The position numbers and the translations under genes were made by a program. This document shows, one piece after another, positions 11,961 to 22,330 of a stretch of 64,000 bases of DNA (position 1 is its first letter; each line of letters begins with the position of its first letter). The DNA lies in the NCBI GenBank assembly GCA_947683625.1, contig CANTUR010000922.1, positions 17,878 to 81,877 of the forward strand. The letters are read 5' to 3'. The notes beneath the pieces are model-generated. The model was given only the letters and a program-made list of their open reading frames with translations, was not told the DNA's origin and did not search any database. Origin of the DNA: Mallotus nudiflorus. Lineage: Eukaryota > Streptophyta > Magnoliopsida > Malpighiales > Euphorbiaceae.

Positions 11961-14314
11961 CTGTCCAAATGGATTAAGTGGATATATTTGGAATAAGTGA
12001 GCCTGTATGGCTAGAGTGTTTTTTAACACTATTTCCGAGGTTACGATATCATAGGGTTCTATTTGATCCTTCATAAAAAATGATTTTCAGATAAAATATA
12101 TAAAAATGATTTTATTGCATCTGTGTGTAATTGCCTGTATATATATATTAGATATATATTGTTGACTGTATGCATTATCATTTAGTGTGTATGTATATAT
12201 ATTATAGTAATTCACTCAGTGAGGTCTGACTCCCCTCCGTTGACAATTTTTCAGGAGAGTCAACATCTTCAGACCTCAGTAGTAGGTCGATACGCCGGAT
12301 TTCTTCTGCCCCGGCTTCTTTATGTAAATTATCTACTTGAGTCTTATTTTTATAATCTAGACACTACAGTAGTTGTGAAATAATAGTGTGGGATTTCATG
12401 TATTTTATTTAAAGAGATGTATTATATTAAAACTGGATTTGTACTGAAAGATTTATATATATATGAGATGAGATTTGATTTAAATCCAGTGATAAAAATG
12501 TTATTATTATATTTATGATTTTTATTTCAGCTGCATATTATATGATTATTGTTATTATTGCATGATTTATTTTATTTTTAGGCTTGCTACAGGTTCCGGA
12601 TTCGAAAGAATTCCCGTTCCCTAGCGCCGGTCATGGCCCCTGTTTTGGGTCGTGACACCTATATTGTTGTTAGTTAATGAGTTTAAGTCTATTGATTTTA
12701 GTTATCTACAAATAGGCCTAAATCTACAAATTTTTAAAGAAATTGGATTTTATAAGTGAGCCTAAGTCTATTTGTTCTAAAATGGGAAGTAGTCTTAAGT
12801 CTATTTATTTTTTAAAAAGAAATGAAACTAGATGGGCTGAGCTAAGTATAAATTAATTTTAGTTCATCTAAAAATTGGCCTAAAGTTTAAATTAACCTAA
12901 TGGACCTAAATTGATTTTAATTAATTAACATAAACCATTTTAAGCCTATTTTATTTAGTGGGTTTGAAACTATCATGGGCTTAGGACCCAAAGAACTAAA
13001 AAATCTAAAAATAAAACCTAAACAAAAATCATAATAAAATCATATCAAACATAAGATTTATGTGATTTTCTAAAAACCCTAAATTAATTTACATGCAACC
13101 TTAAATCAATCTACACTCATCATTGATTTTAATTGATTTTTACCCAATTGAACCTAAATTACTAATTCATTTTAAAAGTAGAAAAGTAAAATTTTACTAT
13201 TCCTACTACTGGAGTTATTACAATATTCTGCATACTGGAAATTAAAATTAATTACAAACCTAAATTAATTAACACACAAAATATAGACAGAAATAATAAA
13301 CATAGAAACATCAAACCCTAAAATCTAATCACTGTTTAGAATCCATGGCATTTCATGGATCTTCTATTTGATTTCTGGATATCCAGTAGCGACCTCATCA
13401 ATCCCCAATTAGATTCCAAAAGAAAAACACAAAAAAAAAAGAAAAATCACAGAAATCACATTAACCAAATGAGTAAAATAACAAAATAACAATTAAAGGA
13501 AATTAAATTAAAAAGAAAAACAAATAACAATTAAAGGAAATTAAATTAAAAACAAAGTCAAAAGACAGGAGAAAATGGAAATAAGATGTTGTGCATATGC
13601 TCTTGGATGGCCCCTCAGACTGGGATTGTCACCATTTTTAAACTCATTGTTTGATTCTGGACAAGGTTGCATTTAAAGACACAAATTGTTTTTTTCAAAG
13701 CCTTTGAAGAATAGTATCAAGAAACTAAGGTTTTGAGAAATAAAAGAAATCAAGATTTTGAGTGTTGTGTAGGTTTTCTTCTCAGCAGCGCCTTTGATTT
13801 TTCACAATTCTAGGGTTTTTGCACAGTAGGGTTTTTTTTCTTTCATGCCATCCTTCTCCCTCACTCACGCAGTCTTTACCTTTTAAAAGCAAAGACTTGC
13901 AAGCTGACCTTCCTCAATTCCAGGAAACAGACTCTATTTGTTTAATTTTCAAAATTTTTTACGTGTTTTAACCACGTTATCTGCTAACAAAAAAATAAAT
14001 AAAATAAATTTTTAACCAATCAAAAAAGAGAAAAATTAACAAAAAAAATTAAAAAACAGGATTTTTCATGCATCGGTATTATGCAATGTCGGTTGGTATT
14101 ACACAATGTCAATCTTTAAAAATTTTTTAACTTTTAATTACTAAAAGACCCTTTAAAACTTTATTTTTTGTAATCAAATCCAAAAAATGTTGCAATTTAG
14201 TCCCTAAAGTCCAGAAAACTAACAACTGAATTCAATTTTTGAATAAATTTCATTATAGGGGCTTATGTCGTAATTGCGCACAATTACATCCTAAAATTAG
14301 GCGCTTACATGCTC

Positions 14315-15200
14315 ATTATGCTTAAGGCATATGCAACATCAGGGTCGAGTACACAATATTGCATACATGATAGATCCAATAACAAAAGCATATAGAATCT
14401 TACTCATGCAGTCTCGCTCATCTTGTGTTATAAGACACAGAGTTTTGCTGAGATTAATGCCATGTGACATTAGTAAGAATCCTCTCATAGAGTCTTGCAT
14501 GTTAAACCTATTTAATACCTTATCAATGTAAGTGCTCTGACTTAGGCCAATAAGCCTTTTAGATCAATCTCTATAAATCTTGATGCCTAATATATAAGTG
14601 GCTTTACTTAAGTCTTTCATTGAGAAACAATTCCCTAGCCATGATTTAACATTTTGTAAAATAGGGATATCATTTCCAATGAGTAATATGTCATCAACAT
14701 ACAGCACTAAAAACATAACTGCACTCCCACTAACCTTCTTATAGACACCAAGTTTATTTTCATTCTTAATGAAGCCAAACTCTTTGACTGCTTCATTAAA
14801 ACAAAGATTCCAACTCTGAGATGCTTGCTTTAGTCCATAAATGGACCTTTGAAGCTTGCATACCTTTCTAGAATTCTTAAGATGGGCAAAGCTCTGTGTC
14901 ATGTATACATCCTTAAGTAAGTTTCCATTAAGAATGTTATTTTGACATCCATTTGACATATCTCATAATCATAGTATGTAGCTATATAAAGGAGAATTCG
15001 AATAGATTTTAGCATAGCAAATGGTGAAAAGGTTTCATTATAGTCTATACCATATGTTTGTTTGAAACCCTTTACAATCATTCTTACCTTAAAAGTATGC
15101 ACATTACCATCCATTTCTATTTTCTTTTTAAAAACCCATTTGCATATAATAGTTTTTAAGCCATCAGTTAGGTCAATCAAGGTCTATACTTGATTATAAT
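14315..15200 (-). pseudogene. Copia reverse transcriptase
   Basis: Minus-strand pieces 15180-14899 and 14959-14564 cover the RT. They show ICKWVFKKK, YNETFSPFAMLKSIRILL, QMDVKITFL, the palm motif YVDDILLIGND, and then GIKIYRD. The part at 14560-14315 carries the end of RT and 'GSIMYAILCTRPDVAYALSIMS'. Frameshifts and stops separate the pieces. Normally 'DVKTAFLNG' follows QM; here the Ala/Thr are altered. Confidence 0.8.
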
Positions 15201-16360
15201 ACATGGATTGCATTTCAGATTTCATGGCTTCTAGTCATTTCTCAAAGTTAGGATTATTTATGGCCTCTTGATAGGATGTGGGCTCATTTTAATCCATGAT
15301 TAACACAACATTATTATCAATTATGAGAAATCCATATCTTATAGGGATTTGATGTGTCTTATCAGACCTCCTTGGGCCTTCTAGTACTTGTGCAACTTGA
15401 AGAAATTCAAGACCTATAAAATTGCATTGTACTAATTATAAAACTGTAGCTGGATTAATAAGTAACTATTAAACCTGCTACAAGTACATTATTAGATATG
15501 GTTCAATCAATGATGAGTTAGTCTAATCTTCCAATATCTTTTTGGGGATATGCTTTAGAAACTGCTATGATCCCACAAATACACTATTCTGAGTAACAAA
15601 CACTTTGTTCTTAGAAGCATTGTAGAAGTAATATCCTTTAGTTTCTTTAGGATATCCCACAAAAAGGCATTTGTTAGATTTGGGTACTAGTTTATCTAAG
15701 ATTTGACACTTCACATAAGCTTCACATCCCCAAATCTTAAGGAAAGACAGACTGAGAGTTTTTCCAATCCATATCTCATATGGTGTCTTTTCAACTGCCT
15801 ATTCATATGTGTCTTTGAAGGAACATTATTCAAAATGAACATAGCAGTTTCTAAAGCATATCCCCAAAAAGATATTGGAAGATCAGACTAACTCATCATT
15901 GATTGAACCATATCTAATAAAGTTCAGTTTCTCCGTTCGAACACACCATTCCATTGGGGTGTACTTGCAGGAGTCAATTGTCAAATAATCCCATAATCTC
16001 TAAAATGATCTATAAATTCTTGGTTTAAATATTCACCACCTCGATCAAATCTTAGTGTTTTAATATTTTACTAAATTGATTTTATAATTCATTCTTGAAA
16101 ACTTTGAACTTTTCAAAAGATTTAGATTTATGTTTCTTAGATAGACATAGCTATATCAACTAAAATGATCTGTGAAAGTGATGAAGTACTAGAAACCTCC
16201 ACTAGTAATTGAGCTTAATGGTCCACATACATCTAAATCTATAAGGCCTAATAAGTCATTAGCCCTTTCACCTTTTCCAGTAAAAGGCATTTTAGTCATT
16301 TTTCCTAGTAAACAAGATTCACATATTTCAAATGATTCATAATCAAATGAATTCAAAAGC
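15201..16360 (-). pseudogene. Copia integrase (heavily degraded)
   Basis: This sits between the GAG-pre-integrase domain and the RT, where copia integrase belongs. Fragments on the minus strand include the 'NGVVERRN'-like region near 15930 and zinc-finger-distal pieces near 16250-16350. No long open frame remains. Call rests on position plus short fragments. Confidence 0.6.
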
Positions 16361-16365
16361 CTATT

Positions 16366-16900
16366 TTAGTGACGCCTTGAAATGCATTTCTCATTTATAT
16401 GGCCTAAATGACAATGCCAGAGATAGGTACTGTTTAAATTATTAGATTTAAACTTCTTTATATCAATGTTATAGATTGACTTTTCATTAGTGTTTTCAAT
16501 ATTTAGAACATAAATACCACTAGTGCATGGAGTAAATCCATAGAAAATGTTATCATGATAAATATTGCATTTATTATTCCTAATAGTAAATTCAAAATCT
16601 TTCTTTTCCAAACAAGAAACAGAAATAACATTCCTACACATAGTAGGCATATAATAACAATTTTCCAAATTTAAAATAAGTCCATTAGGCAAAGTTAACT
16701 CATAAGTCCCTACAGCTAAAGCAGCAACTCTTGCTCCATTGCCAACTCGTAGGTCCACTTCGCCTCTAGCCAATGATCTACTCCTTTTAGACCCTGCACA
16801 TAAGAATAAATGTGAGATCCTGATCTAGTATTTAATACCCAAGAATCATAAGTAAATAAATTAATTTCTATAACATGAATACCTTAAGCAATAGTTGCAC
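16366..16900 (-). pseudogene. Copia protease end and GAG-pre-integrase domain
   Basis: Open piece 16773-16366 carries VDLRVGNGARVAALAVGTY, LPNGLILNLENCYYMP, and the pre-integrase phrase YLWHCHLGHINEKCISR. Just upstream the protease active site reads LNTRSGSHL, where the family has Asp-Thr-Gly. The catalytic Asp is Asn (one G-to-A change). Confidence 0.75.
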
Positions 16901-17715
16901 TACCTTTATTCTTATTAAGATCATTTAGATATAGCTTGCAATTTCTTTTCTAATGACCTAGCTCATTGCAGAAAAAACATATTCCTTCATTTAGTGGCTT
17001 TGCTTGGGGTTCAACTTTAGACTTGGCTTGGGCTTTGGCTTCCGAAAGCCTTTGGGAGCCTTGCCCTTGCCCTTTCCAACCTTTTTCATATCCTTTCCCT
17101 TATTGACCATTAGAACATCCTTGATGAAATTCTTAATATTCTTTTCAGCAGTTTTAAGTATCCCATGCAACTTTGAAATAGTTTTATCCATACTATACAT
17201 ATTGAAATTTATTATGAAACCATCATAAGCTTAGGCAAAGATTGGAGAATGATATTAATAGCCAATTCTTGTTCAATATTGAGACTAAGTTTGTCCAAGT
17301 GTTTAAGATGACCCTTTATCTTGAGAACATAAGGACTAACGGAGCCACTAATAGTGAATTTACAAGAGAGCAATGCCTTGATGGTATTGAACCTTTCGAT
17401 TCTAGCTTTCTCTTGGAACATTTCCTTAAGATGGCCTATCATAGTATAAGCCTCCATTTCCATCAGTTACTTTTGAAGCTCATACTTTATACATCCAAAC
17501 ATGAGACAAGTGACATGTACTAAATCATTAGATGCTTACTATAAGCATCCTTTTATGCTCCAGGAGCATTAGCAGTTGGTTCCTCTAGGATGGGTTAATC
17601 AAGGATATATTCCTTTCTTTCTTGCCTAAGAACAATTCTTAGGTTTTTGTACCAACCAAGAAAGTTAGTCCCATTTAGCTTATCCTCTCAAGGATTGATC
17701 GCAGTGACATGGTAA
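16901..17715 (-). pseudogene. Copia gag
   Basis: Minus strand. The start region shows NFLGWYKNLRIVLRQE, then MEMEAYTMIGHLKEMFQEKARIERF (17463-17380) and LKIKGHLKHLDKLSLNIEQELAI, the UBN2-type copia gag. A Lys/Pro-rich segment follows (17200-16991). The zinc knuckle is CFFCNELGH-stop-KRNC at about 16975-16930, with a stop where Trp or a similar residue belongs. Broken by stops. Confidence 0.75.
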
Positions 17716-19435
17716 GTGCAGTGTTTGATTTCATTATCTATAACAAATATATAAAGTACATTCAATTTTATTATAAAGGAGGCATAAGAAAATTCCCACT
17801 AAATTTTCATAAATTGTAGAACCCTCAAAATGATTTTAATAATTAAAATTTCTTAGTGGGCCAAGATCTATATTTCACCTTACTTTAAGCAAGCTTTGGC
17901 TTGTCACTTTAAGTGTGGCTATTTAGGTAAGTAACACTTTACCAATTACATCTCATGTAATTCTTAGATAAGTATAAGATATTGACATCATATGTACCGA
18001 CATATCCTATCAAATGCCCTAGGTCCAAAACTATTTTGATAACCTAGTTAATTCTAACCAACTCAAACATATGGATATCATCATTATCCATCTTATCTTA
18101 TGTAGATGGCATTATACACAATGCTTTAGCATATCCTATATATAGCAATCCAAATCTTGATAAGTGTTGATCAATGAGAGGCATTTTAATGACTTAATAT
18201 TAAATGAGGGTTTAATTAATTTTTATCTTATTTAGTTATTATTATATTGCATCACATACAAGGCATCTCATCTATGGCATTACATGCATAACATACTAAC
18301 ACAATAAGATAGACATGACACAGCATGGCCCATATCTAAGTTGATCTTCATAAGCCAATATAAAGATTAAAGGTCAAACCTAGGTTATATTATAAAAATA
18401 AAATTAAGCCTTGAATTTGGATCTCCATCTTCCCATGGACCTCCTTGTTGGTCTCCCACCTTGGATCTTCATCCTGGGCCTCAAACTTGAATTTTCACCT
18501 TGGGTCTTGATTTACATAACTTGTTCTAATTAAGACTATTCTATAAATATCTAATAAAATAAAATAATTACAACAAATAAAAATAACTCATAGGTCATAT
18601 TTAAAAATTACAACCCAATAAAATAAATAAATAAATAATATAATCACATTGGTCTAAGGGTCATGTTATGCATTATGCATTTTAACAATAAACACATATT
18701 ACATAATAATTCAATTTACACATTAATTTAATTATTATGTTCAAAAACAAATTGTGTGACAAATCCATAGGGGTGGGTCCAAGGGGCAGCATCCATTGTG
18801 GGGTCTGAGGGCAGCACCGGGGGGTTAGGGGCAATGCCCCTTTATAGGGGTTCGGGGGCAACACCCCCAAAGGTAAATAATTTACCTAAACTCTTTGAAT
18901 GAGTTATTGCCAAAACCCTAAAATGCTAATAACTTTTATAATTAAATTACAATCTAATTGATCTATTCAAAACATATCATTTTTTATGTTTAACATTTAA
19001 ATAGTTGCCACCAAAAACTCTAATTTACTCTAAATAATATTATAGAATAATTAATCTATTCAAATAGATTTATTCTGTGTAATCTATTTAACACTTAAAC
19101 ATACTGCCCTAGACAAAAATATGTATTATCAAAATATTAATGTTTCAACATTAAACAAAAAATGAATCTACTATTTAAAATAGAACACTTATTTTGATTT
19201 CTTAAAACAATATACATAACATAAAAATTCATAATTCTATGTACTATTTAATCATATTAAATGATTATAAAAATTATTCTAATTAATGTTTATTACTATT
19301 TTATATAGATTAAAAAGATCATCACAATATAAAAATTGTTTGGATAAAAAATTTTAAAAACTCCTTTTCAAAAACGAATCACTCAAACACACATATATCA
19401 CATATTTGAGACAAACTAAATTTGGGGACCATAAA
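17716..19435 (-). other. Leader / lost 5' LTR region of the copia element
   Basis: About 1.7 kb between the gag start and the point where Ty3 gag resumes. No ORF of known type. It holds a GC-rich degenerate repeat (18768-18862). No primer-binding site matching TGGTATCAGAGC was found and no copy of the 3' LTR could be aligned. Confidence 0.45.
18768..18862. repeat. GC-rich degenerate short repeat
   Basis: About 95 bp with GGGG-CAGCA / GGGGGCAACACCCCC / GGGGCAATGCCCC units, several of them self-complementary (GGGG...CCCC), in otherwise AT-rich sequence. I recall similar GGGG-CAxxGCCCC strings from the leaders of some plant copia elements. That recollection is not verified. Confidence 0.6.
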
Positions 19436-20270
19436 CCTATAAGATTTGGTTCAAGTGATACTAGCAGTAGTACTGGTTAGAGTTCAGGGTATGGTAGTAT
19501 AGGATTTGTAGCTAGTGTTTGTCAAACTTATGGCAGAGTCCATCAGTAACCATGTTATATGACTACGAGAGCATGCCTCAGATGTGGACAGACTGGGCAT
19601 TATACTAAATCATGTCCTCATTAGGATTTTTAATAGTACTTTCCTCAATCTTATACAACAAATGTAGCCCAAACATAGTTTCATCCACCACCAATTTAGT
19701 ATTAAGGTGCTCCTCAGTTTGTAGGCCAGTAAGGGTAAGGTAAAAGAGGTAAAGGTAGTGTTAAAGGTTTTAGGCAGGCTTATACTAATTAACAAATAGG
19801 TAGAGGACAGGCTCAAGTTTTCACCCTCACTCAATAGGATGCTCAGGCATCCAATGCTATCATAGCAGGTACACTTCTAGTATGTTACCTTCAAGCTAAA
19901 GTTTTAATTAATCTGGGTTCTACCCATGCTTTTGTATCCCCTGTATTTATTTCAAAGTTAGGTCAAAAAGTTGTAAGGATGACAATTCCTTTATTAGTTG
20001 CCATACCTTTAAGTGATTTGTTAAACACCAATGTTATTTTTCTTAGGTGTCATGTGTTAGTAGAGAGCAGAGAGTTGCCAGTAGATTTGGTATTGTTTGA
20101 TGTGATTGACTTTAATGTAATCTTAGGAATGGATTGGTTGTCTCAGCACTATGCCACTTTGGATTGTTGTAGTAAAGTGGTGATTTTTAGAATTCCTGGT
20201 GAGGAAGAATTCAAATTCTTGGGCAATAAGAGTTCTATACCTTAAAATCTTATCTTTGCCATTATTACAA
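19436..20270 (+). pseudogene. Tekay/Del-like gag C-terminus, zinc knuckle and protease
   Basis: Continues the gag cut at 6771. A Ser/Gly-rich linker is followed by the zinc knuckle CLRCGQTGHYTKSCP (about 19577-19621), a Gln/Gly-rich spacer with many stops, and an aspartic protease. The protease shows LINLGSTHAFVSP, with Asn in place of the catalytic Asp, and then VLFDVIDFNVILGMDWLSQH (ORF 19979-20245). Domain order and motifs are typical of Ty3 pol; it is inactive. Confidence 0.8.
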
Positions 20271-22330
20271 GGAAGATAATTAAAAAGTGGTGTCAAGGAT
20301 ATTTGGCTTTAGTCAGGGATATAACTGTAGAACAAAAATCCATTTCAGATGTTCCTGTAGCTTATGAGTTTCTTTATATCTTTCTTGATGAATTATCAAG
20401 TTTACCACCTCATAGAAAGATAGAATTTTACATTGATATGGTTCCAGGCATAGCTCCTATCTCTATGCCAGCTTATAAGATGGCTCCTACAGAGTTAAAA
20501 GAGTTGAAGGAGCAGTTGCAAGAGTTATTGGATAAGGGTTTCATTAGACCCAGTACTTCTCCTCGGGGTGCACCAGTGTTACTTATAAAGAAGAAGGATG
20601 GTACACTCAGATTATGTATTGACTACAAAGAATTGAACAAAGTGACTATCAAGAACAAGTATCCAATTTTGAGGATAGATGATTTATTCCATTAGCTTCA
20701 GGGTGCACAGTTCTTCTCTAAGATTGATTTGAGATTGGGTTATCACCAATTATGGATCAGAGAAGCAAACATTCCTAAAATGGCGTTTTGTATAAGATAT
20801 GACCATTATGAGTTTATTGTGATGTCTTTTGGATTAACTAATGCACTAGCAACTTTTATAGACTTGATGTATAAGGTTTTCAAACTATCTTAAGATCAGT
20901 TTGTGATAGTATTCATTGATGACATATTAGTGTATTCAAAGAGCATGTGTATTATTTAATAATAGTGTTGCAAATACTAAGGGAACATCAACTTTATATT
21001 AAATTCTCTAAGTGTGATTTTTGGCTTAAAAGTGTAGCACTCCTTAGGCATGTAGTGTCTAAGGACAGTATTCAAGTAAATCCACAGAAGATTGAGGTGG
21101 TATCTGAATGGCCTACACTGATATTAGTGATAGAGATTCAGAGTTTTCTAAGTTTGGCAGGGTATTATAGGAGGTTTGTTCATGATTTCTCAAGGATTGT
21201 AGCACCTATGACCCACCTAACTCAGAAAAATGTGAAGTTTGTGCTGTTAAAAGCATATGAGAATAGCTTTTAACTACTAAAGGAGAAGTTAAGTATGACA
21301 CCAATATTGACATTGCCTAATAAAGTAGACAAGTTTACTTTGTATTATGATGCTTCTAAAGTTGGCATGGGTTGCGTATTGATGCAGAATAGTAGAGTAA
21401 TAGCTTATGCTTCCAGACAATTAAAGAAGCATGAGTAGAACTATCCTACTCATAACCTAAATATGGTCATTGTTATCTTCGCTCTCACAATTTGGAGACA
21501 TTACCTGTATAAAGTGACTTATGAGATTTTCACTGACCACAAGAGTTCAAAATATATTTTTCAGTAGAGAGATATGAATTTAAGACTAAGAAGATGGTTG
21601 GAACTTCTGAAAGGCTATAACTATAACATTTTGTACCACCAAAGCAAATCTAATGTAGTAGCAAATACTTTGAGCAGGAAGTCTTTGAGTAGTCTTGCTC
21701 ATATTAGTGTGTAAAAAAGGCCTTTAATCTAAGAGATGCACAAGTTAGTAGACCTAGGGTTGAGGATAAAGATAATTAAGTCTGGGGGATTGATAGCCCA
21801 GTTCAGAGTTTTATCGACATTGAGGGATAGGATCAAGGTAGCTCAAAGACGAGATTATGATTTGTTAGAGCTTATGCAAGAAGTTCATTAAAGGAAGTTT
21901 ACTGATTTTAACTTTGATGATAAAGGTATTTCGTGGATTAATGGAAGATTATGCATTCCTAATGTAGACAATTTGAGAGAAAAGATATTAGAGGAAGCTC
22001 ATTATACAGCTTATAGTGTACATCCCAGTTCTACCAAAATGTACCATAATATAAAGGATATTTATTAGTGGGATGGAATAAAGAAAGATGTAGCAAAATT
22101 TGTTTCCAAATGTTTGACATATCAGTAAGTGAAATCAGAGCACTAGAAACCTTTAGGAAAACTTCAGCCTCTTCTGATTCTTGAGTGAAAATAGGAGAAA
22201 ATCTCCATGGATTTTATAATAAGGTTACCTTATTTAAAGGATGGATATAATACCATTTGGGTGATAGTGGATAGGTTAACAAAATCATCTCACTTTTTGC
22301 CAATTAAAGCTACTTATATGATGGCTAAAT
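20271..22330 (+). pseudogene. Tekay/Del-like RT, RNase H and truncated integrase
   Basis: RT: YKMAPTELKELKEQLQELL, GAPVLLIKKKDGTLRLCIDY, FFSKIDLRLGYHQL, and the catalytic VFIDDILVYSK (about 20910). A frameshift follows near 20940, then FSKCDFWL and LAGYYRRFVHDFS. RNase H: TLYYDASKVGMGCVLMQ, EIFTDHKS, ANTLSRKS. Integrase: H2C2 region (VHPSSTKMYH...CLTYQ), then ISMDFIIRLP and WVIVDRLTKSSHFLPI, ending abruptly near 22330 where LTR sequence begins. The rest of integrase and any chromodomain are deleted. At least nine of about thirteen in-frame stops sit at family Gln or Trp codons, as expected from C-to-T decay. Confidence 0.85.

Larger units (their letters stand above)
9430..12657 (+). mobile_element. 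3.2-kb solo LTR (Tekay/Del-type), innermost of the nest
   Basis: Starts TGTAATATCCCGTG and ends TTGGGTCGTGACA. Length is 3228 bp. The flanking 5-mers are CCTAC (9425-9429) and CCTAT (12658-12662), one mismatch. It is homologous over its whole length, in reverse orientation, to 42700-45933, and in its last part to the LTRs of the Ty3 element at 4590-25040. Landmarks: a long pyrimidine tract (9835-9955), a GC-rich island (9955-10200), two hairpins (11118-11182), paired stem-loops (11862-11960) and the palindrome CGTACCGGTACG near 11766. No gag or pol is present. ORFs in the GC island are not conserved with the other copy. Confidence 0.88.
8966..14309 (-). mobile_element. Solo LTR of the Tat-like family, inserted in copia pol and itself interrupted
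   Basis: The ends are TGTAGATGG (8966) and GCGCTTACA (14309). A perfect 5-bp target duplication TGCTC flanks it (8961-8965 and 14310-14314). Without the inserted 9430-12657 unit it is about 2.1 kb and aligns with the Tat-like LTR at 1754-3885 (same ends, same internal order). There is no internal domain, so this is a solo LTR left by LTR-LTR recombination. Confidence 0.88.
6772..19435 (-). mobile_element. Ty1/copia retrotransposon inserted in the Ty3 gag, itself interrupted
   Basis: Minus-strand copia element. In coding order: long leader (about 19435-17720), gag (17715-16900), protease and GAG-pre-integrase (16900-16366), integrase (16360-15200), RT (15180-14315), RNase H (8965-8361), polypurine tract (8346-8360) and 3' LTR (8345-6772). 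The domain order gag-PR-IN-RT-RH defines copia. A Tat-type solo LTR with a TGCTC duplication splits RT/RNase H. The left duplication candidate is GTCAA (6767-6771). At the right end TTCAA (near 19430) is the closest match, and no clean LTR terminus is visible there, so the 5' LTR is probably lost or very degraded. The right boundary is uncertain by some tens of bases. Confidence 0.75.

Noticed and set aside
19390..19440. Right-hand terminus and target duplication of the copia element
   Set aside because: The expected GTCAA is not present next to a CA end. TTCAA near 19430 is only a weak candidate, so no exact boundary is claimed.
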